Counted from the first letter of the stretch, positions 8,616-16,664 are shown. The stretch is DNA of 64,000 nt from Hyphomicrobiales bacterium (GCA_017305715.1 JAFKKG010000012.1:1-64000), one strand, 5' to 3'. The notes: generated by a model from the letters alone, not told the origin. Made by a program: numbers and translations.

Positions 8616-9500
8616 ATGGCCTATAGCGAAGACCATATCGCGCTCGCTGCGGAATACGCGCTCGGCACCCTCGATGCCGACGAGCGTTCGCAGGTCGAGA
8701 CCATGATGGCCGTCGACACCGAATTCACCGCTATGGTCCACGCGTGGGAATACCGGCTCGGCGTCCTCAACCAGATGGTGGGATCGGTCGAGCCGCGTCC
8801 GATCGTGTGGGAGAACATTCAGCGTGCGATCGGCCATGCCGGCCCGCAGGAGCCGCTGACGCTGCCGGAAGCGGCGCAGCCGGTGCCGCCCGTGACCGCG
8901 GAGCCGGCTCACGTCGAGGACATCCACTGGCCCGAGGACAATCCGAACGTCGTCCACTTGTCTGCAAGGGTGAAGCGCTGGCGCAATGTGGCGTCGTTTG
9001 CCACGGCGGCCGCCGCCGCGCTGATCGCAATGTTGGCGATGCAGGTGTATTCGCCGGATCTGTTGCCGAACGCCCTTCGTCCGAAGGTCCGCACCCAGGT
9101 GGTCGAAGTCAAGTCGCCGCCCATTCCGGCGCCGCCATCGGCGCAATATGTCGCGATCCTGCAGGGCGCCGGCGGCGCGCCGGCGTTCATCCTGACGGTC
9201 GATGCCGCGACCAAGAATTTCACGGTCCGCAAGGTCGGCGCCGAAGCCGAAGCCGGCAAGAGTTTCGAACTCTGGCTGATTTCCGACAAGCTGCCGCAGC
9301 CGCGCTCGCTCGGCGTGATCGGCGGCGGCGACTTCACCGCGCGTCCGGTGCTTTCGTCCTACGATGCCGCCACGATCAACGCCGCCACCTACGCGGTGAC
9401 GGTCGAGCAGGCCGGCGGATCGCCCGACGGCAAGCCGCACTCGGCGCCGGTGTTTTCAGGCAAGCTGATCGAGACCGTGCCCGCCGCGCCGCCGCGCTGA
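8616..9500 (+). CDS. Membrane anti-sigma factor, RskA family
   Basis: 294 residues. The N-terminal cytosolic part (EYALGTLDADER at about 13-24) binds the sigma factor. A single transmembrane segment lies at about 125-145 (FATAAAAALIAMLAMQVY). The C-terminal extracytoplasmic RskA domain has KSFELWLISDKLPQPRSLG followed by a GGGDF segment, the hallmark of anti-sigma-K proteins. The zinc HxxxCxxC motif of ZAS proteins is absent. It should hold the upstream sigma factor inactive until regulated proteolysis. Cotranscribed with it. Confidence 0.9.
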   Translation: MAYSEDHIALAAEYALGTLDADERSQVETMMAVDTEFTAMVHAWEYRLGVLNQMVGSVEPRPIVWENIQRAIGHAGPQEPLTLPEAAQPVPPVTAEPAHVEDIHWPEDNPNVVHLSARVKRWRNVASFATAAAAALIAMLAMQVYSPDLLPNALRPKVRTQVVEVKSPPIPAPPSAQYVAILQGAGGAPAFILTVDAATKNFTVRKVGAEAEAGKSFELWLISDKLPQPRSLGVIGGGDFTARPVLSSYDAATINAATYAVTVEQAGGSPDGKPHSAPVFSGKLIETVPAAPPR

Positions 9501-9528
9501 TACCCCCAAAGCTGATACCCCAAAAGAG

Positions 9529-9555
9529 AAAACGCCCGTGGGGAGCGGGCGTTTT
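9529..9555. terminator. Terminator after the anti-sigma gene (bidirectional)
   Basis: A 10-bp perfect inverted repeat (9529-9538 with 9546-9555, AAAACGCCCG/CGGGCGTTTT) around a 7-base loop. The A/T tracts at both ends let it work from either strand. It lies 29 bases after the rskA-like stop and about 107 bases beyond the end of the convergent small gene. Confidence 0.85.
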
Positions 9556-9661
9556 CGTAGTCAACTTGGGGGTAGTTGGGGTCTTCTAGTACTCACGTGG
9601 CGACTTTGGGGGGCTGTAAAGAGCCGCGTGAATTCGTGAATTTCGTTGGCGCAAATCCTTG

Positions 9662-9868
9662 TTAGCGGACGACCGAATTGCCTGAACTGGTGATCACGAC
9701 CGGCTTGCCGGCCTTCATCACGCGCGTGCTCGCGGTCTGGGTGAGACCTTCGTCGCCATTGTTGCGCGCGGAGATGCTGAAACCGGCGACCAGGATGCCC
9801 ACGACGAGCGCAACGACCACGATCTTGAGATGGGTCGTGCGATCTGCGCTGTAAATCGAGTGGTTCAT
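9662..9868 (-). CDS. Small single-span membrane protein, hypothetical
   Basis: 68 residues (MNHSIYSADRTTHLKIVVVA). The N-terminus is polar. One strong transmembrane helix lies at about 15-33 (IVVVALVVGILVAGFSI), followed by a short periplasmic tail with SARNN and ending in VITSSGNSVVR. The start has a purine-rich leader (AGGAGACTTCC) just upstream. I recall near-identical short proteins in other Bradyrhizobium genomes but know no function. Confidence 0.7.
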   Translation of the reverse strand: MNHSIYSADRTTHLKIVVVALVVGILVAGFSISARNNGDEGLTQTASTRVMKAGKPVVITSSGNSVVR

Positions 9869-10192
9869 GGAAGTCTCCTGCCGCCTTCCCCTGTGTCAAT
9901 TCGTCGGATTGTTCCGGACACAGGTTCAACGTCTCGCGACAAGAAACGTAGGAATTCGACATTTCGTTCCACAGATCCGATCACAAGGCGGTGAAAAGAC
10001 TTGAACGGCCGCGATCGGGAGCGCCGTTCCGGTGGATAAAATCGATATTTATCCAATAATTTCAGTATCTTGAGTTCAATTTGACGCCACTTCGTCAAAA
10101 TCGCGCGGGCGGCTCCGATTTTAACAAACCGTTTGCATGTGGCGAAAACATCTCACGGCGCCGTGACTGATTTGCCGCCTGAAATCACGGTC
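9869..10192. promoter_or_regulatory. 324-base intergenic region with a 21-bp AT-rich palindrome
   Basis: No gene seen. At 10034-10054 an inverted repeat with 7-bp arms (GGATAAA/TTTATCC) encloses ATCGATA, so almost the whole 21 bases are self-complementary. It lies 166 bases upstream of the small membrane gene (minus strand) and 139 bases beyond the flhA stop. It could be an operator or a weak hairpin for flhA transcripts. Confidence 0.35.
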
Positions 10193-12325
10193 TTAGACGC
10201 TGCCCACGGTCTTGAGGCGGGCGCGCGGGTGGATTTCGGCCTGCGACAGCACGGTGGTCTGCGAGCGGAAGCGCTCGACCAGCGAGCGGACGAACGGGCG
10301 GATCGCCGCCGAGGTCACCAGCACCGGCGCCTCGCCCTCTTGCGCGGCGCGCTCGAAGGCGTTGCGCACCGCGGTCATGAACTCCGACAGTTTGGACGGC
10401 TGCATCGCGAGGCTGCGGTCCTCGCCGGTGCCGACGATGGATTCGGCGAACGCCTGCTCCCACCGCGCCGACAGCGCGATCAGCGGCAGATACCCGTTGT
10501 AGGAGGTGTTCTGGGCGCAGATCTGGCGCGCCAGCCGGGCGCGGACGTGCTCGACCATGGTGGCCGGATTGCGCGAGAACGCCAGCGCGTCGGCAATGCC
10601 CTCCAGGATGGTGGAGAGATCGCGGATCGAGATCCGCTCGGCCAGCAGCAATTGCAGCACGCGCTGGATGCCCGACATGGTGACCTGGCTCGGCACGATG
10701 TCCTTGACCAGCTCGCCCTGTTCCTTCGGCAGGTCCTTGATCAGTTTCTGCACCTCGCCATAGGACAGCAGGTCGGACATGTTGTTCTTCAGGAGCTCGG
10801 TCAAATGCGTCGACAGCACGGTGGCGGCGTCGACCACCGTATAGCCCTTCAGCGAAGCTTCTTCCTTCAGGCTGGCGTCGACCCAGGTCGCGGGCAATCC
10901 AAAGGTCGGCTCGACGGTGTGGATGCCGGGCACGCCGACCTGGTTGCCGGCGGGGTCCATGACCATGAACTGGGCCGGCCAGATCTTGCCGGTGCCGGCG
11001 TCGACTTCCTTGATCTTGATGATGTAGGTGTTGGCCTCGAGCTGGACGTTGTCGAGGATGCGCACCGCCGGCATCACAAAGCCCATCTCGACCGCAAGCT
11101 GACGCCGCAGCGCCTTGATCTGTTCGGTGAGGCGGTCGGTGCCGTCGGGGCCGTTGACCAGCGGCAGCAGCGCATAGCCGAGTTCGATCTTCAGATCGTC
11201 GATCTTGAGCGAACTCGAGATCGGCTCTTCCGCCGCGGCACTTGCGGCCGCCGCGGCAATATCGGGCGCCGCCAGTTCGGCGGCTTCCTTGGCCTTGGCG
11301 AAGCGGTTGTGCTTCTGCGCCTTCCAGGCGAGGTAGGCGGCGCCGCCGCCAAGGGCGAGGAACGGCGCCATCGGAATGCCCGGCAGCAGCCCGAGCACCA
11401 GCATGACGCCGGCCGACATGCCGAGCGCCTGCGGATAGCCCGAGAGCTGCTTCATCATCGCCTTGTCGGCCGAACCGGTGATCCCGGCCTTGGAGACCAG
11501 CAAGCCCGCCGCGGTGGAGACGATCAGTGCCGGCACCTGGGTGACGAGGCCGTCGCCGACAGTCAGCACCGTGTAGGTGCGGGCGGCATCGCCGAAGCTC
11601 ATGCCCTGCTGGGCGACGCCGATGATGATGCCGCCGATGATGTTGATGAACACGATCAGCAGGCCGGCGATGGCATCGCCGCGGACGAATTTCGAGGCAC
11701 CGTCCATGGCGCCGAAGAAGCCGCTTTCGTCTTCCAGCTCCTTGCGGCGCGCCTTGGCGGTCTTTTCGTCGATCAGGCCGGCGGACAAATCGGCGTCGAT
11801 CGCCATCTGCTTGCCTGGCATCGAGTCGAGCTGGAAGCGGGCGGCGACTTCGGCGATACGGCCCGAACCCTTGGTGATGACGACGAAGTTCACAATCACC
11901 AGAATCGCGAACACGATAATTCCGATCACGAAATTACCGCTCATCACGAAACTGCCGAACGCCTCGATGACGTGGCCGGCGGCCGCCGTGCCCTCATGGC
12001 CGTGGCTCAGGATCAGCCGGGTCGAGGCCATGTTGAGCGACAGCCGCAGCATGGTCGAGATCAACAGGATGGTCGGGAACGACGAGAATTCCAGCGGCGT
12101 CTGGATGAACAGCGAGGTCATCAGGATCAGGATCGACACCGTGATCGAGATCGCCAGGAAAAGGTCGAGCACGATCGCGGGCAGCGGCAGGATCAGCACC
12201 ACCAGGATGGTGAGGACGCCGAAGGCGAGGAAGAGATCGCCGCGCTTGAGGATATCGCCGATTTCGCCGAGCGACGGAAAGCCGACGCTCGCCCGTTTGC
12301 TCTGACCTGCCGTGACGTCGACCAT
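10193..12325 (-). CDS. flhA: Flagellar export gate protein FlhA
   Basis: 710 residues from the ATG at 12325 (MVDVTAGQSKRAS), preferred over an upstream ATG because a GGGGGGAAG run precedes it and the length then fits FlhA (about 690-710). The N-terminal half has eight hydrophobic segments with the FHIPEP signature region (PTILLISTMLRLSLNMASTR) and IAGLLIVFINIIGG. The C-terminal cytosolic domain runs from about 360 to 710. It forms the nonameric ring that receives chaperone-substrate complexes and drives export by proton motive force. It is a lone gene here, away from flhB. A CtrA-like box lies upstream. Confidence 0.96.
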   Translation of the reverse strand: MVDVTAGQSKRASVGFPSLGEIGDILKRGDLFLAFGVLTILVVLILPLPAIVLDLFLAISITVSILILMTSLFIQTPLEFSSFPTILLISTMLRLSLNMASTRLILSHGHEGTAAAGHVIEAFGSFVMSGNFVIGIIVFAILVIVNFVVITKGSGRIAEVAARFQLDSMPGKQMAIDADLSAGLIDEKTAKARRKELEDESGFFGAMDGASKFVRGDAIAGLLIVFINIIGGIIIGVAQQGMSFGDAARTYTVLTVGDGLVTQVPALIVSTAAGLLVSKAGITGSADKAMMKQLSGYPQALGMSAGVMLVLGLLPGIPMAPFLALGGGAAYLAWKAQKHNRFAKAKEAAELAAPDIAAAAASAAAEEPISSSLKIDDLKIELGYALLPLVNGPDGTDRLTEQIKALRRQLAVEMGFVMPAVRILDNVQLEANTYIIKIKEVDAGTGKIWPAQFMVMDPAGNQVGVPGIHTVEPTFGLPATWVDASLKEEASLKGYTVVDAATVLSTHLTELLKNNMSDLLSYGEVQKLIKDLPKEQGELVKDIVPSQVTMSGIQRVLQLLLAERISIRDLSTILEGIADALAFSRNPATMVEHVRARLARQICAQNTSYNGYLPLIALSARWEQAFAESIVGTGEDRSLAMQPSKLSEFMTAVRNAFERAAQEGEAPVLVTSAAIRPFVRSLVERFRSQTTVLSQAEIHPRARLKTVGSV

Positions 12326-12495
12326 GGTTGCCGCTTCCCCCCGCGTTTGCCGGCCACGGCCGCCAAACGTCTTCGCGACGGCCGAAGGGCCGCCGGTCCG
12401 TAAGTGAGGCACCGCACTGGCGTCCACGGGGTTCCTCCCGTTCTACGCGGCTGACGACACTCGACTTCACTGGGCAAATTTTGCCCGGTGTATGG

Positions 12496-12510
12496 TTAGC
12501 AAAGGGTTAA
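12496..12510 (-). promoter_or_regulatory. Putative CtrA box upstream of flhA
   Basis: TTAG-N7-TTAA at 12496-12510, one mismatch from the CtrA consensus, about 170 bases upstream of the flhA start. A perfect 7-1-7 palindrome (GGGCAAA-T-TTTGCCC, 12472-12486) lies beside it. Confidence 0.4.
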
Positions 12511-12554
12511 TTTCCGGTGTTCGGGCGGTTGTTTGGCCGCCGGATTTCCCCTTA

Positions 12555-13110
12555 CGCGCCCGTGTCATACCCGCGCATGCGGGTATCCAGGACGCCGCGG
12601 CTTTTCGGGTCTTTCATCGGCCCCGCTACGCCAAGGCTTCTACGCCAGGGCTTCCCATGCTGGCACGCCGGAGCTTTAGCGCAGGCGGCAAGCCGGCGAT
12701 GGCACCCAAACACACCGCCGCGATCCCGCGGCGCGATGCGCCCGGGTGGTCGATGCCGTTTCTCCCCGAAACAAGGGAGCAGGGAATGCCGGATGCGCGC
12801 TGCACCCGCGATCTCATGTGCAATGTGCACAAGGAAGTGCGCACATGAGCATACAGGGCAGCGGAGAACATCCGACATTCCCTGCGCAATGGCTTTACGG
12901 CTTATAACGTGCTCTCCCCGGAGAACGGCTCTTTTGCCTCCGTTGCGCCCTGGGAAGTCGAACGCCTCCAGGTGCATGGACGCCAGCAACGCGGCGTCAG
13001 GACCACACGACTTCGCCGTACGCTCGCGCGCCGTTCGTCTTCGGCGCTACCGGCGTCCACCGCATCCCACCCCACGTCCGTGACGATCGCGATACGCCCC
13101 TCGTGAAGGG
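12555..13110. repeat. Long intergenic repeat module (Bradyrhizobium-type)
   Basis: From about 12555 (GTGTCATACCCGCGCATGCG, itself a small palindrome) to about 13110 the sequence has no credible gene in any frame. I recognise it as a segment dispersed between genes in Bradyrhizobium and related genomes, including the stretches GGGAGCAGGGAATGCCGGAT, ATGAGCATACAGGGCAGCGG and CTCCCCGGAGAACGGCTCTT. Short open frames here on both strands look like chance products of the repeat. Copy number cannot be checked from this window. Confidence 0.55.
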
Positions 13111-13398
13111 ATGAGACGGGATGGATATATTGCTGATTTGGCGAAGTGTCAAGAGAAAATTCTGTAAATCTGAATCTGGTTGCAGGCTGTTTCCGGCCCC
13201 GCCGGATGCGGATTGCGCGGGCCTGTCCGCCGTCACCCTTCGCGACCTGTCCCGCCGTAGCTCGAAGAGCGAAAGGTATTGCGGTGACAGCGCTTGACTC
13301 TCATTGTGACTTCGTCCCCGCACGCGTGAAGTGCGCGGAGGATCGATTGAGTGCACTCGCACTCCAATTTCGTATTTGACCTCGAATGTATCGCTTTC

Positions 13399-13490
13399 TC
13401 GTCATGGCCGGGCTTGTCCCGGCCATCCACGTCTTTCTTGCCTGGTGGAAGCCAAGACGTGGATGCCCGGCACAAGGCCGGGCATGACGA
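13399..13490. repeat. Large imperfect inverted repeat (REP/palindromic element)
   Basis: Two arms of about 37 bases (13399-13435 and 13454-13490) begin TCGTCATG and end CATGACGA. They are complementary except for about four G/C exchanges and are separated by 18 bases. This CGTCATGGCCGGGCTTGTCC type of palindrome is common between genes of Bradyrhizobium. The rest of 13110-13620 holds no convincing gene. Confidence 0.75.
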
Positions 13491-13619
13491 CGTTCGGCGC
13501 AAGTGCTATTTCATTGATCTTATTCTGCCGCGGCCATTACCGGATGACGCGCCGCAGATCGTGGCGCGCGGCGTCGACGAGGAAGACAAGACCGCGGTAG
13601 TTCAGCGCGTAATCCCGGC

Positions 13620-13778
13620 TTATCGCGACCGCGTGGCGCCAGCTTCCTTGGCAATGGCGGCAAGCGAGTTGCCGCTCTTGCGGACGATGCCGTTTAGCTC
13701 AGACCCGGAAAGTTTGAGTCGTCGCCGCAACACCCGCACCTGAACCTTGTCCCTCAAATCGAGGGCGTTGCGAAACAT
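13620..13778 (-). CDS. Small DUF3606-like protein (tentative)
   Basis: 52 residues from ATG 13778 (MFRNALDLRDKVQVRVLRRR). The segment LDLRDKVQVRVLRRRLKLS and then a VRKSGNSLAAIAKE stretch recalls DUF3606, a family of tiny rhizobial proteins with a conserved NVxExYEVRYWTK-like helix and a V-x-K-x-G-x-S-x-x-A end. Similarity is weak and there is no clear ribosome-binding site. The ORF continues upstream without a better start. Could be a decayed gene. Confidence 0.4.
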   Translation of the reverse strand: MFRNALDLRDKVQVRVLRRRLKLSGSELNGIVRKSGNSLAAIAKEAGATRSR

Positions 13779-14249
13779 GACAGGCTTGCGGTGTTGCACG
13801 ATCCATCTCCATCGAGAGAGCGCCCGCGCTCCCGTTGCTTTGAGAACGGAGCGAGTGGGGCCCAGGTTCCACCAATAACGCGACCTCAAAAGGAAACGGC
13901 CCCAGCCTCGGGGGACGCGCTGGGGCCGCCTCAAGTTTGCGTCCGATGTCACTCAGGACACGGTGATTAAACCGCGGTCGTTGCCACTTGTTCCCGAGAT
14001 TCTTCGTCTCTGTTGGTTGATGGGCGGTTGTGCATTCCGGGTTCTGCGCCGTGACCTGTTTGGGATCAGCCGGCACGCCCGGTGCGGGGCCTGTCCTCTC
14101 CCTGGTGGCGTCGGAACGTCACGACGCTCTCAAGGCAAAGTCATGTTTTTCTCTGATGGCGCCGTCACAGTCGCCGGGCTTTGCCGGGCCTAACCCTCCG
14201 TGGCGGATGGCGGGAATGGTCCCCCACCGAAACATTGGAGAAGACGAGG
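13779..14249. other. 471-base stretch without a convincing gene
   Basis: Apart from the hairpin at 13897-13928 I see only short overlapping frames with unremarkable composition. The stretch ends in the leader region of the small double-glycine peptide gene at 14250. No GTGA-N6-TCAC palindrome is present here, unlike upstream of other small genes in this area. Confidence 0.5.
13886..13928 (-). terminator. Hairpin, possible minus-strand terminator
   Basis: A 10-bp stem (13897-13906 with 13919-13928, CGGCCCCAGC/GCTGGGGCCG) and 12-base loop, followed on the minus strand by TTTCCTTTTG. No convincing gene upstream on that strand was found, so it may end a small RNA or a lost gene. Confidence 0.45.
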
Positions 14250-14438
14250 ATGAACCCGACCAACAACAAAGCCGACGAACTGAAGCTCGACGAACTCGAC
14301 AAGGCGTCCGGTGGCGCTTTTCACATTTCGTGGAGTGCAGGCTCCCGCTGCATCGACATCGGCTTCGGCAGCACCGGCATCTGGTTCGGTGCCGCTGGTG
14401 CCGGCTGGTATTCGGGCGACAAGTCGGGCCGTCTGTGA
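14250..14438 (+). CDS. Small peptide with double-glycine leader (GG peptide 1)
   Basis: 62 residues from ATG 14250, preceded by GGAGAAGACGAGG. The acidic leader MNPTNNKADELKLDELDKAS ends in GG (residues 21-22) and fits L-x3-E-L-x4-GG, the bacteriocin/microcin-type double-glycine signal. The predicted 40-residue product is rich in Gly, Ala, Ser and Trp with one Cys (WSAGSRCIDIGFGSTGIWFG). No modification enzyme, immunity gene or C39 peptidase transporter is adjacent. A strong terminator follows immediately, so it is a one-gene transcript. Function unknown. Three further peptides with the same leader pattern lie within 8.6 kb. Confidence 0.75.
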   Translation: MNPTNNKADELKLDELDKASGGAFHISWSAGSRCIDIGFGSTGIWFGAAGAGWYSGDKSGRL

Positions 14439-14456
14439 TTTCAGCGACCCGCGTGA

Positions 14457-14484
14457 AGAGGCCGCCTCGGTCGGCGGCCTCTTT
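14457..14484 (+). terminator. Rho-independent terminator after GG peptide 1
   Basis: A 10-bp stem (14457-14466 with 14473-14482, AGAGGCCGCC/GGCGGCCTCT) with a 6-base loop, followed by TTTGCTT. It is 19 bases after the stop. Confidence 0.85.
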
Positions 14485-14505
14485 GCTTCAGGCTCATCCG
14501 AGCAT

Positions 14506-14521
14506 AGTGACCCGCGTCACA
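14506..14521. promoter_or_regulatory. GTGA-N6-TCAC palindrome (Crp/Fnr-like site) upstream of the membrane protein gene
   Basis: AGTGA-CCCGCG-TCACA at 14506-14521, 46 bases before the start at 14568. It is one of five such sites in this area. Confidence 0.5.
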
Positions 14522-14567
14522 GTGATGGCGTCACGTGTCCGGCATGTTCGGTGCAAAGGAGACGGCG

Positions 14568-14930
14568 ATGACATATCTCGAAGCCCAGCAGCGACCCCTT
14601 GCCGCGGACAGGATCCTCGCGGTCGCGATCTACCTGCTTTACTGCGTGGGTTACTTCACCGGCGTCTCGGCGCTGATTGGCGTCATCATCGCACACGTCA
14701 AGGCCGGTGATGCCGACCCGGTGATGCGGTCGCATTTCCAGTTTCAGATCAGGACTTTCTGGATCGGGCTGCTTTACATGGTGATCGGCGTTTTGCTTTG
14801 CGTCCTTCTGATCGGCTTCCTGGTTCTGGCCTGGTGGTTCGTGTGGTCGCTGGTCCGCATCGTCAAAGGCATTCTGTTGGCCAGTGAGAACAGGCCGATC
14901 GCCAATCCCCAGTCCTGGCTGTTCGGATAA
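14568..14930 (+). CDS. Small membrane protein, DUF4870-like
   Basis: 120 residues from ATG 14568 with an AAGGAGA ribosome-binding site. Three hydrophobic segments: about 13-46, 63-87 and 84-100 (LLYMVIGVLLCVLLIGFLVLAWWFVWSLVRI). The pattern of a short N-terminus, YLLYCVGYFTG, HFQFQIRTFWIG and a final VRIVKG segment with RPI resembles the DUF4870/Tic20-like membrane proteins. Function unknown. It is preceded by a GTGA-N6-TCAC palindrome. Confidence 0.65.
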   Translation: MTYLEAQQRPLAADRILAVAIYLLYCVGYFTGVSALIGVIIAHVKAGDADPVMRSHFQFQIRTFWIGLLYMVIGVLLCVLLIGFLVLAWWFVWSLVRIVKGILLASENRPIANPQSWLFG

Positions 14931-15040
14931 TCACGCCATTCACGATCCGCCATTTGTTTTTCGATCGGAGTGGAAACGCGCTGTCGCTTATCTGCCCCAC
15001 GTACCGTTACCGCCGCATCTAAGCCCGGTTGAATCCCGCC

Positions 15041-15217
15041 ATGTCAAAGGCAATCATTGCATTCATTGGAGCTGCGGTCGGTGCGCTGCTCATTTATTTT
15101 GGCCTGAATTTCCACATCGGGTCATGGTGGCTCAGTGGAGCAGCCGCTTATGTCCCCGCCGCCATTGCCGGCGCAGTTACGGCGCTTCTGATCCGCACCC
15201 TGCTTTCGCATCGTTAA
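15041..15217 (+). CDS. Small two-helix membrane protein, hypothetical
   Basis: 58 residues from ATG 15041 (MSKAIIAFIGAAVGALLIYF). A TTG four codons earlier is possible. Two transmembrane helices: about 4-22, and 35-52 (AAYVPAAIAGAVTALLIRTL). No recognised family and no close partner. The gap to the membrane-protein gene upstream is 110 bases. Confidence 0.55.
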   Translation: MSKAIIAFIGAAVGALLIYFGLNFHIGSWWLSGAAAYVPAAIAGAVTALLIRTLLSHR

Positions 15218-15351
15218 CCGCAACGGGATACATTTCACGTTCCGTACTTGTCGCTATCCTGCGCGCCGGAACTCCGTCGTCATATTGAAAACCTGATTTT
15301 TTGCACGAACCTGTATTGAAATACGAAACCCGAATTTGGAGCGCGTTATTC

Positions 15352-15681
15352 ATGCTCAAGCCTGCCATCCTGTTTCTGATGATCTCCGCCTCGATTTGCT
15401 CGGTTTCCGCGCAGGAGGCCCGCTCCGTACAGATGTTCGGGATTGGATTGAAAACGTGCAGTTATTGGCGGGCCACCAAGGCCAACATCGCCGAAGGGCA
15501 GATCTGGATCTACGGCTTCTGGAGCGCCCTCAATCTCGCCATCGAGGGACACCGCGTCGGGGAAGGCATCGATGGCCTGGACATCGTTGCTGCGGTCAAG
15601 AAGACGTGCGACGCGCGCCCGTCGACAACGCTGTACCAGGCGGCGGCCGCGACCTTCGAGGAAATGGCTGGCAAGCAATAG
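15352..15681 (+). CDS. Secreted small Cys-pair protein (Rap1a/HdeA-like fold, tentative)
   Basis: 109 residues from ATG 15352. A signal peptide (MLKPAILFLMISASICSVSA, cleavage after SVSA) leads a mature domain with cysteines in LKTCSYW and KKTCDAR spaced about 50 residues apart, and a central QIWIYGFWSALNLA. A secreted domain of about 85 residues with one disulfide and a GFWSxLN motif is typical of HdeA/Rap1-type periplasmic proteins. I assign the fold only tentatively. No operon partner. Confidence 0.6.
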   Translation: MLKPAILFLMISASICSVSAQEARSVQMFGIGLKTCSYWRATKANIAEGQIWIYGFWSALNLAIEGHRVGEGIDGLDIVAAVKKTCDARPSTTLYQAAAATFEEMAGKQ

Positions 15682-15784
15682 GCGGGTCAATCGGTGTTGC
15701 GGCCGAGGGGCTGCCACACGCTCCAGCGCAAGCCGCCCTTGCTCCGCAAGGCCCGGCCAGATGCCGGCGCAAAAGAACGGCGCA

Positions 15785-15817
15785 AATGAAAAGGTGTGCC
15801 GGGATACCCGACACACC
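15785..15817 (-). terminator. Terminator of the Gly/Arg-rich protein gene
   Basis: An 11-base stem with one mismatch (15793-15803 with 15807-15817, GGTGTG..CGGG/CCCG..CACACC), followed on the minus strand by TTTTCATTT. It lies 48 bases after the stop of the Gly/Arg-rich gene. Confidence 0.7.
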
Positions 15818-15864
15818 TGATCTTCGTTCCGATCCGGCGTCGATGACGCCGGTCGTGCAGGCTC

Positions 15865-16227
15865 TCAATAGCTGCAGACGCGCTCGTCGTCTTCGTTCCA
15901 CCAGCAGCTCGGGGCGACATAGCCGTAGCCATAGCCGCGACCCCAGCCGCGACCGCGACCCCAGCCACGACCACGGCCCCAGCCACGACCACGGCCACCA
16001 CCGCGCCCACGGCCGCCGCCACGGAATCCGCCGCCGCGACCGCGACCGCCGCCACGACCGCGACCGCCGCCACGACCGCCGCCACGGCCACCGCCGCCGC
16101 GTCCGCCACGGGCAAACGCCGAACTGGTGGTTGCGCCCACCAGCATGGCAGACGTACTGAAGACATAGACAAACATCAAAGCGAGTGCTGCCAGGCAGCG
16201 GGTCAGGATAGTATAGCGTTTTTTCAT
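15865..16227 (-). CDS. Secreted Gly/Arg-rich repeat protein
   Basis: 120 residues from ATG 16227 (MKKRYTILTRCLAALALMFV). A signal peptide of about 40 residues ending near SSAFA is followed by about 55 residues made almost only of Gly and Arg (GGGRGGGRGGGRGRGGG and then repeated GRGRGW), then a short end with GYGYGYVAPSCWWNEDDERVCSY. The mature protein would be very basic, with one possible C-terminal disulfide. The DNA is a tandem repeat (about 15935-16110). I recall similar proteins annotated as hypothetical in Bradyrhizobium. Nucleic-acid or polyanion binding at the surface is only a guess. Confidence 0.65.
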   Translation of the reverse strand: MKKRYTILTRCLAALALMFVYVFSTSAMLVGATTSSAFARGGRGGGGRGGGRGGGRGRGGGRGRGGGFRGGGRGRGGGRGRGWGRGRGWGRGRGWGRGYGYGYVAPSCWWNEDDERVCSY

Positions 16228-16451
16228 TCCAGGATCTCCGGGACTAAATTTCTCCCGGCGCGCCAATCGCTCCGGCGAGGTGATCGATCATCGCAAACTC
16301 AAAGCGAACGATATGTGCGCGCGCTCACACTGAACCGGGGGGCCGTGAGCTTTCCATGAGGTGCCCACATCAGGTGTCGTTGCGGAGCTGCTAAGCGGAT
16401 TGAGCCCAAGGGACGAAGCATCGCGACGCGAGGACTGCCTGCCTTGCGCCG

Positions 16452-16664
16452 TTACTTCGGCGCGGGCGACGGCGGCGGCACAGGAACGGGCTCCTGCTTG
16501 CGCTTCCGCACGATGATGGCGTCGCCTTGCTCGGCAATGCCGATGTTGCGGACCATCGGCGGGTTCGGCGCCTGGGCAGGCTCAGTTACGGGCGCGGGTG
16601 GGTTCGTCTCGGCGCTGGCGCTGCCGATCGAAAGAAGAAGTGCGATGACAAGCCGCTTGTTCAT
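16452..16664 (-). CDS. Small secreted Pro-rich protein, hypothetical
   Basis: 70 residues. A signal peptide (MNKRLVIALLLSIGSASAET) leads a short mature chain with Pro-rich ends (PPAPVTEPAQAPNPP and VPVPPPSPAPK) around MVRNIGIAEQGDAIIVRKR. No cysteines. It is divergent from the two-helix membrane gene at 16806, with an 18-bp palindrome almost exactly midway. No known family. Confidence 0.6.
   Translation of the reverse strand: MNKRLVIALLLSIGSASAETNPPAPVTEPAQAPNPPMVRNIGIAEQGDAIIVRKRKQEPVPVPPPSPAPK

Noticed and set aside
10133-12403. A 756-residue open frame on the plus strand opposite flhA
   Set aside because: It is the antisense of flhA. Its product is Arg/His/Asp-rich with no domain, as expected of a shadow frame in GC-rich DNA, and flhA itself is unmistakable.
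12492-13106. Several short open frames in both directions in the flhA-distal repeat area
   Set aside because: They coincide with a sequence I recognise as a dispersed intergenic repeat, overlap each other and have no ribosome-binding sites or domains.
15935-16110. Tandem DNA repeats that might be a CRISPR array
   Set aside because: The repeats are short Gly/Arg codon repeats inside a signal-peptide-bearing gene. There are no unique spacers of constant length.
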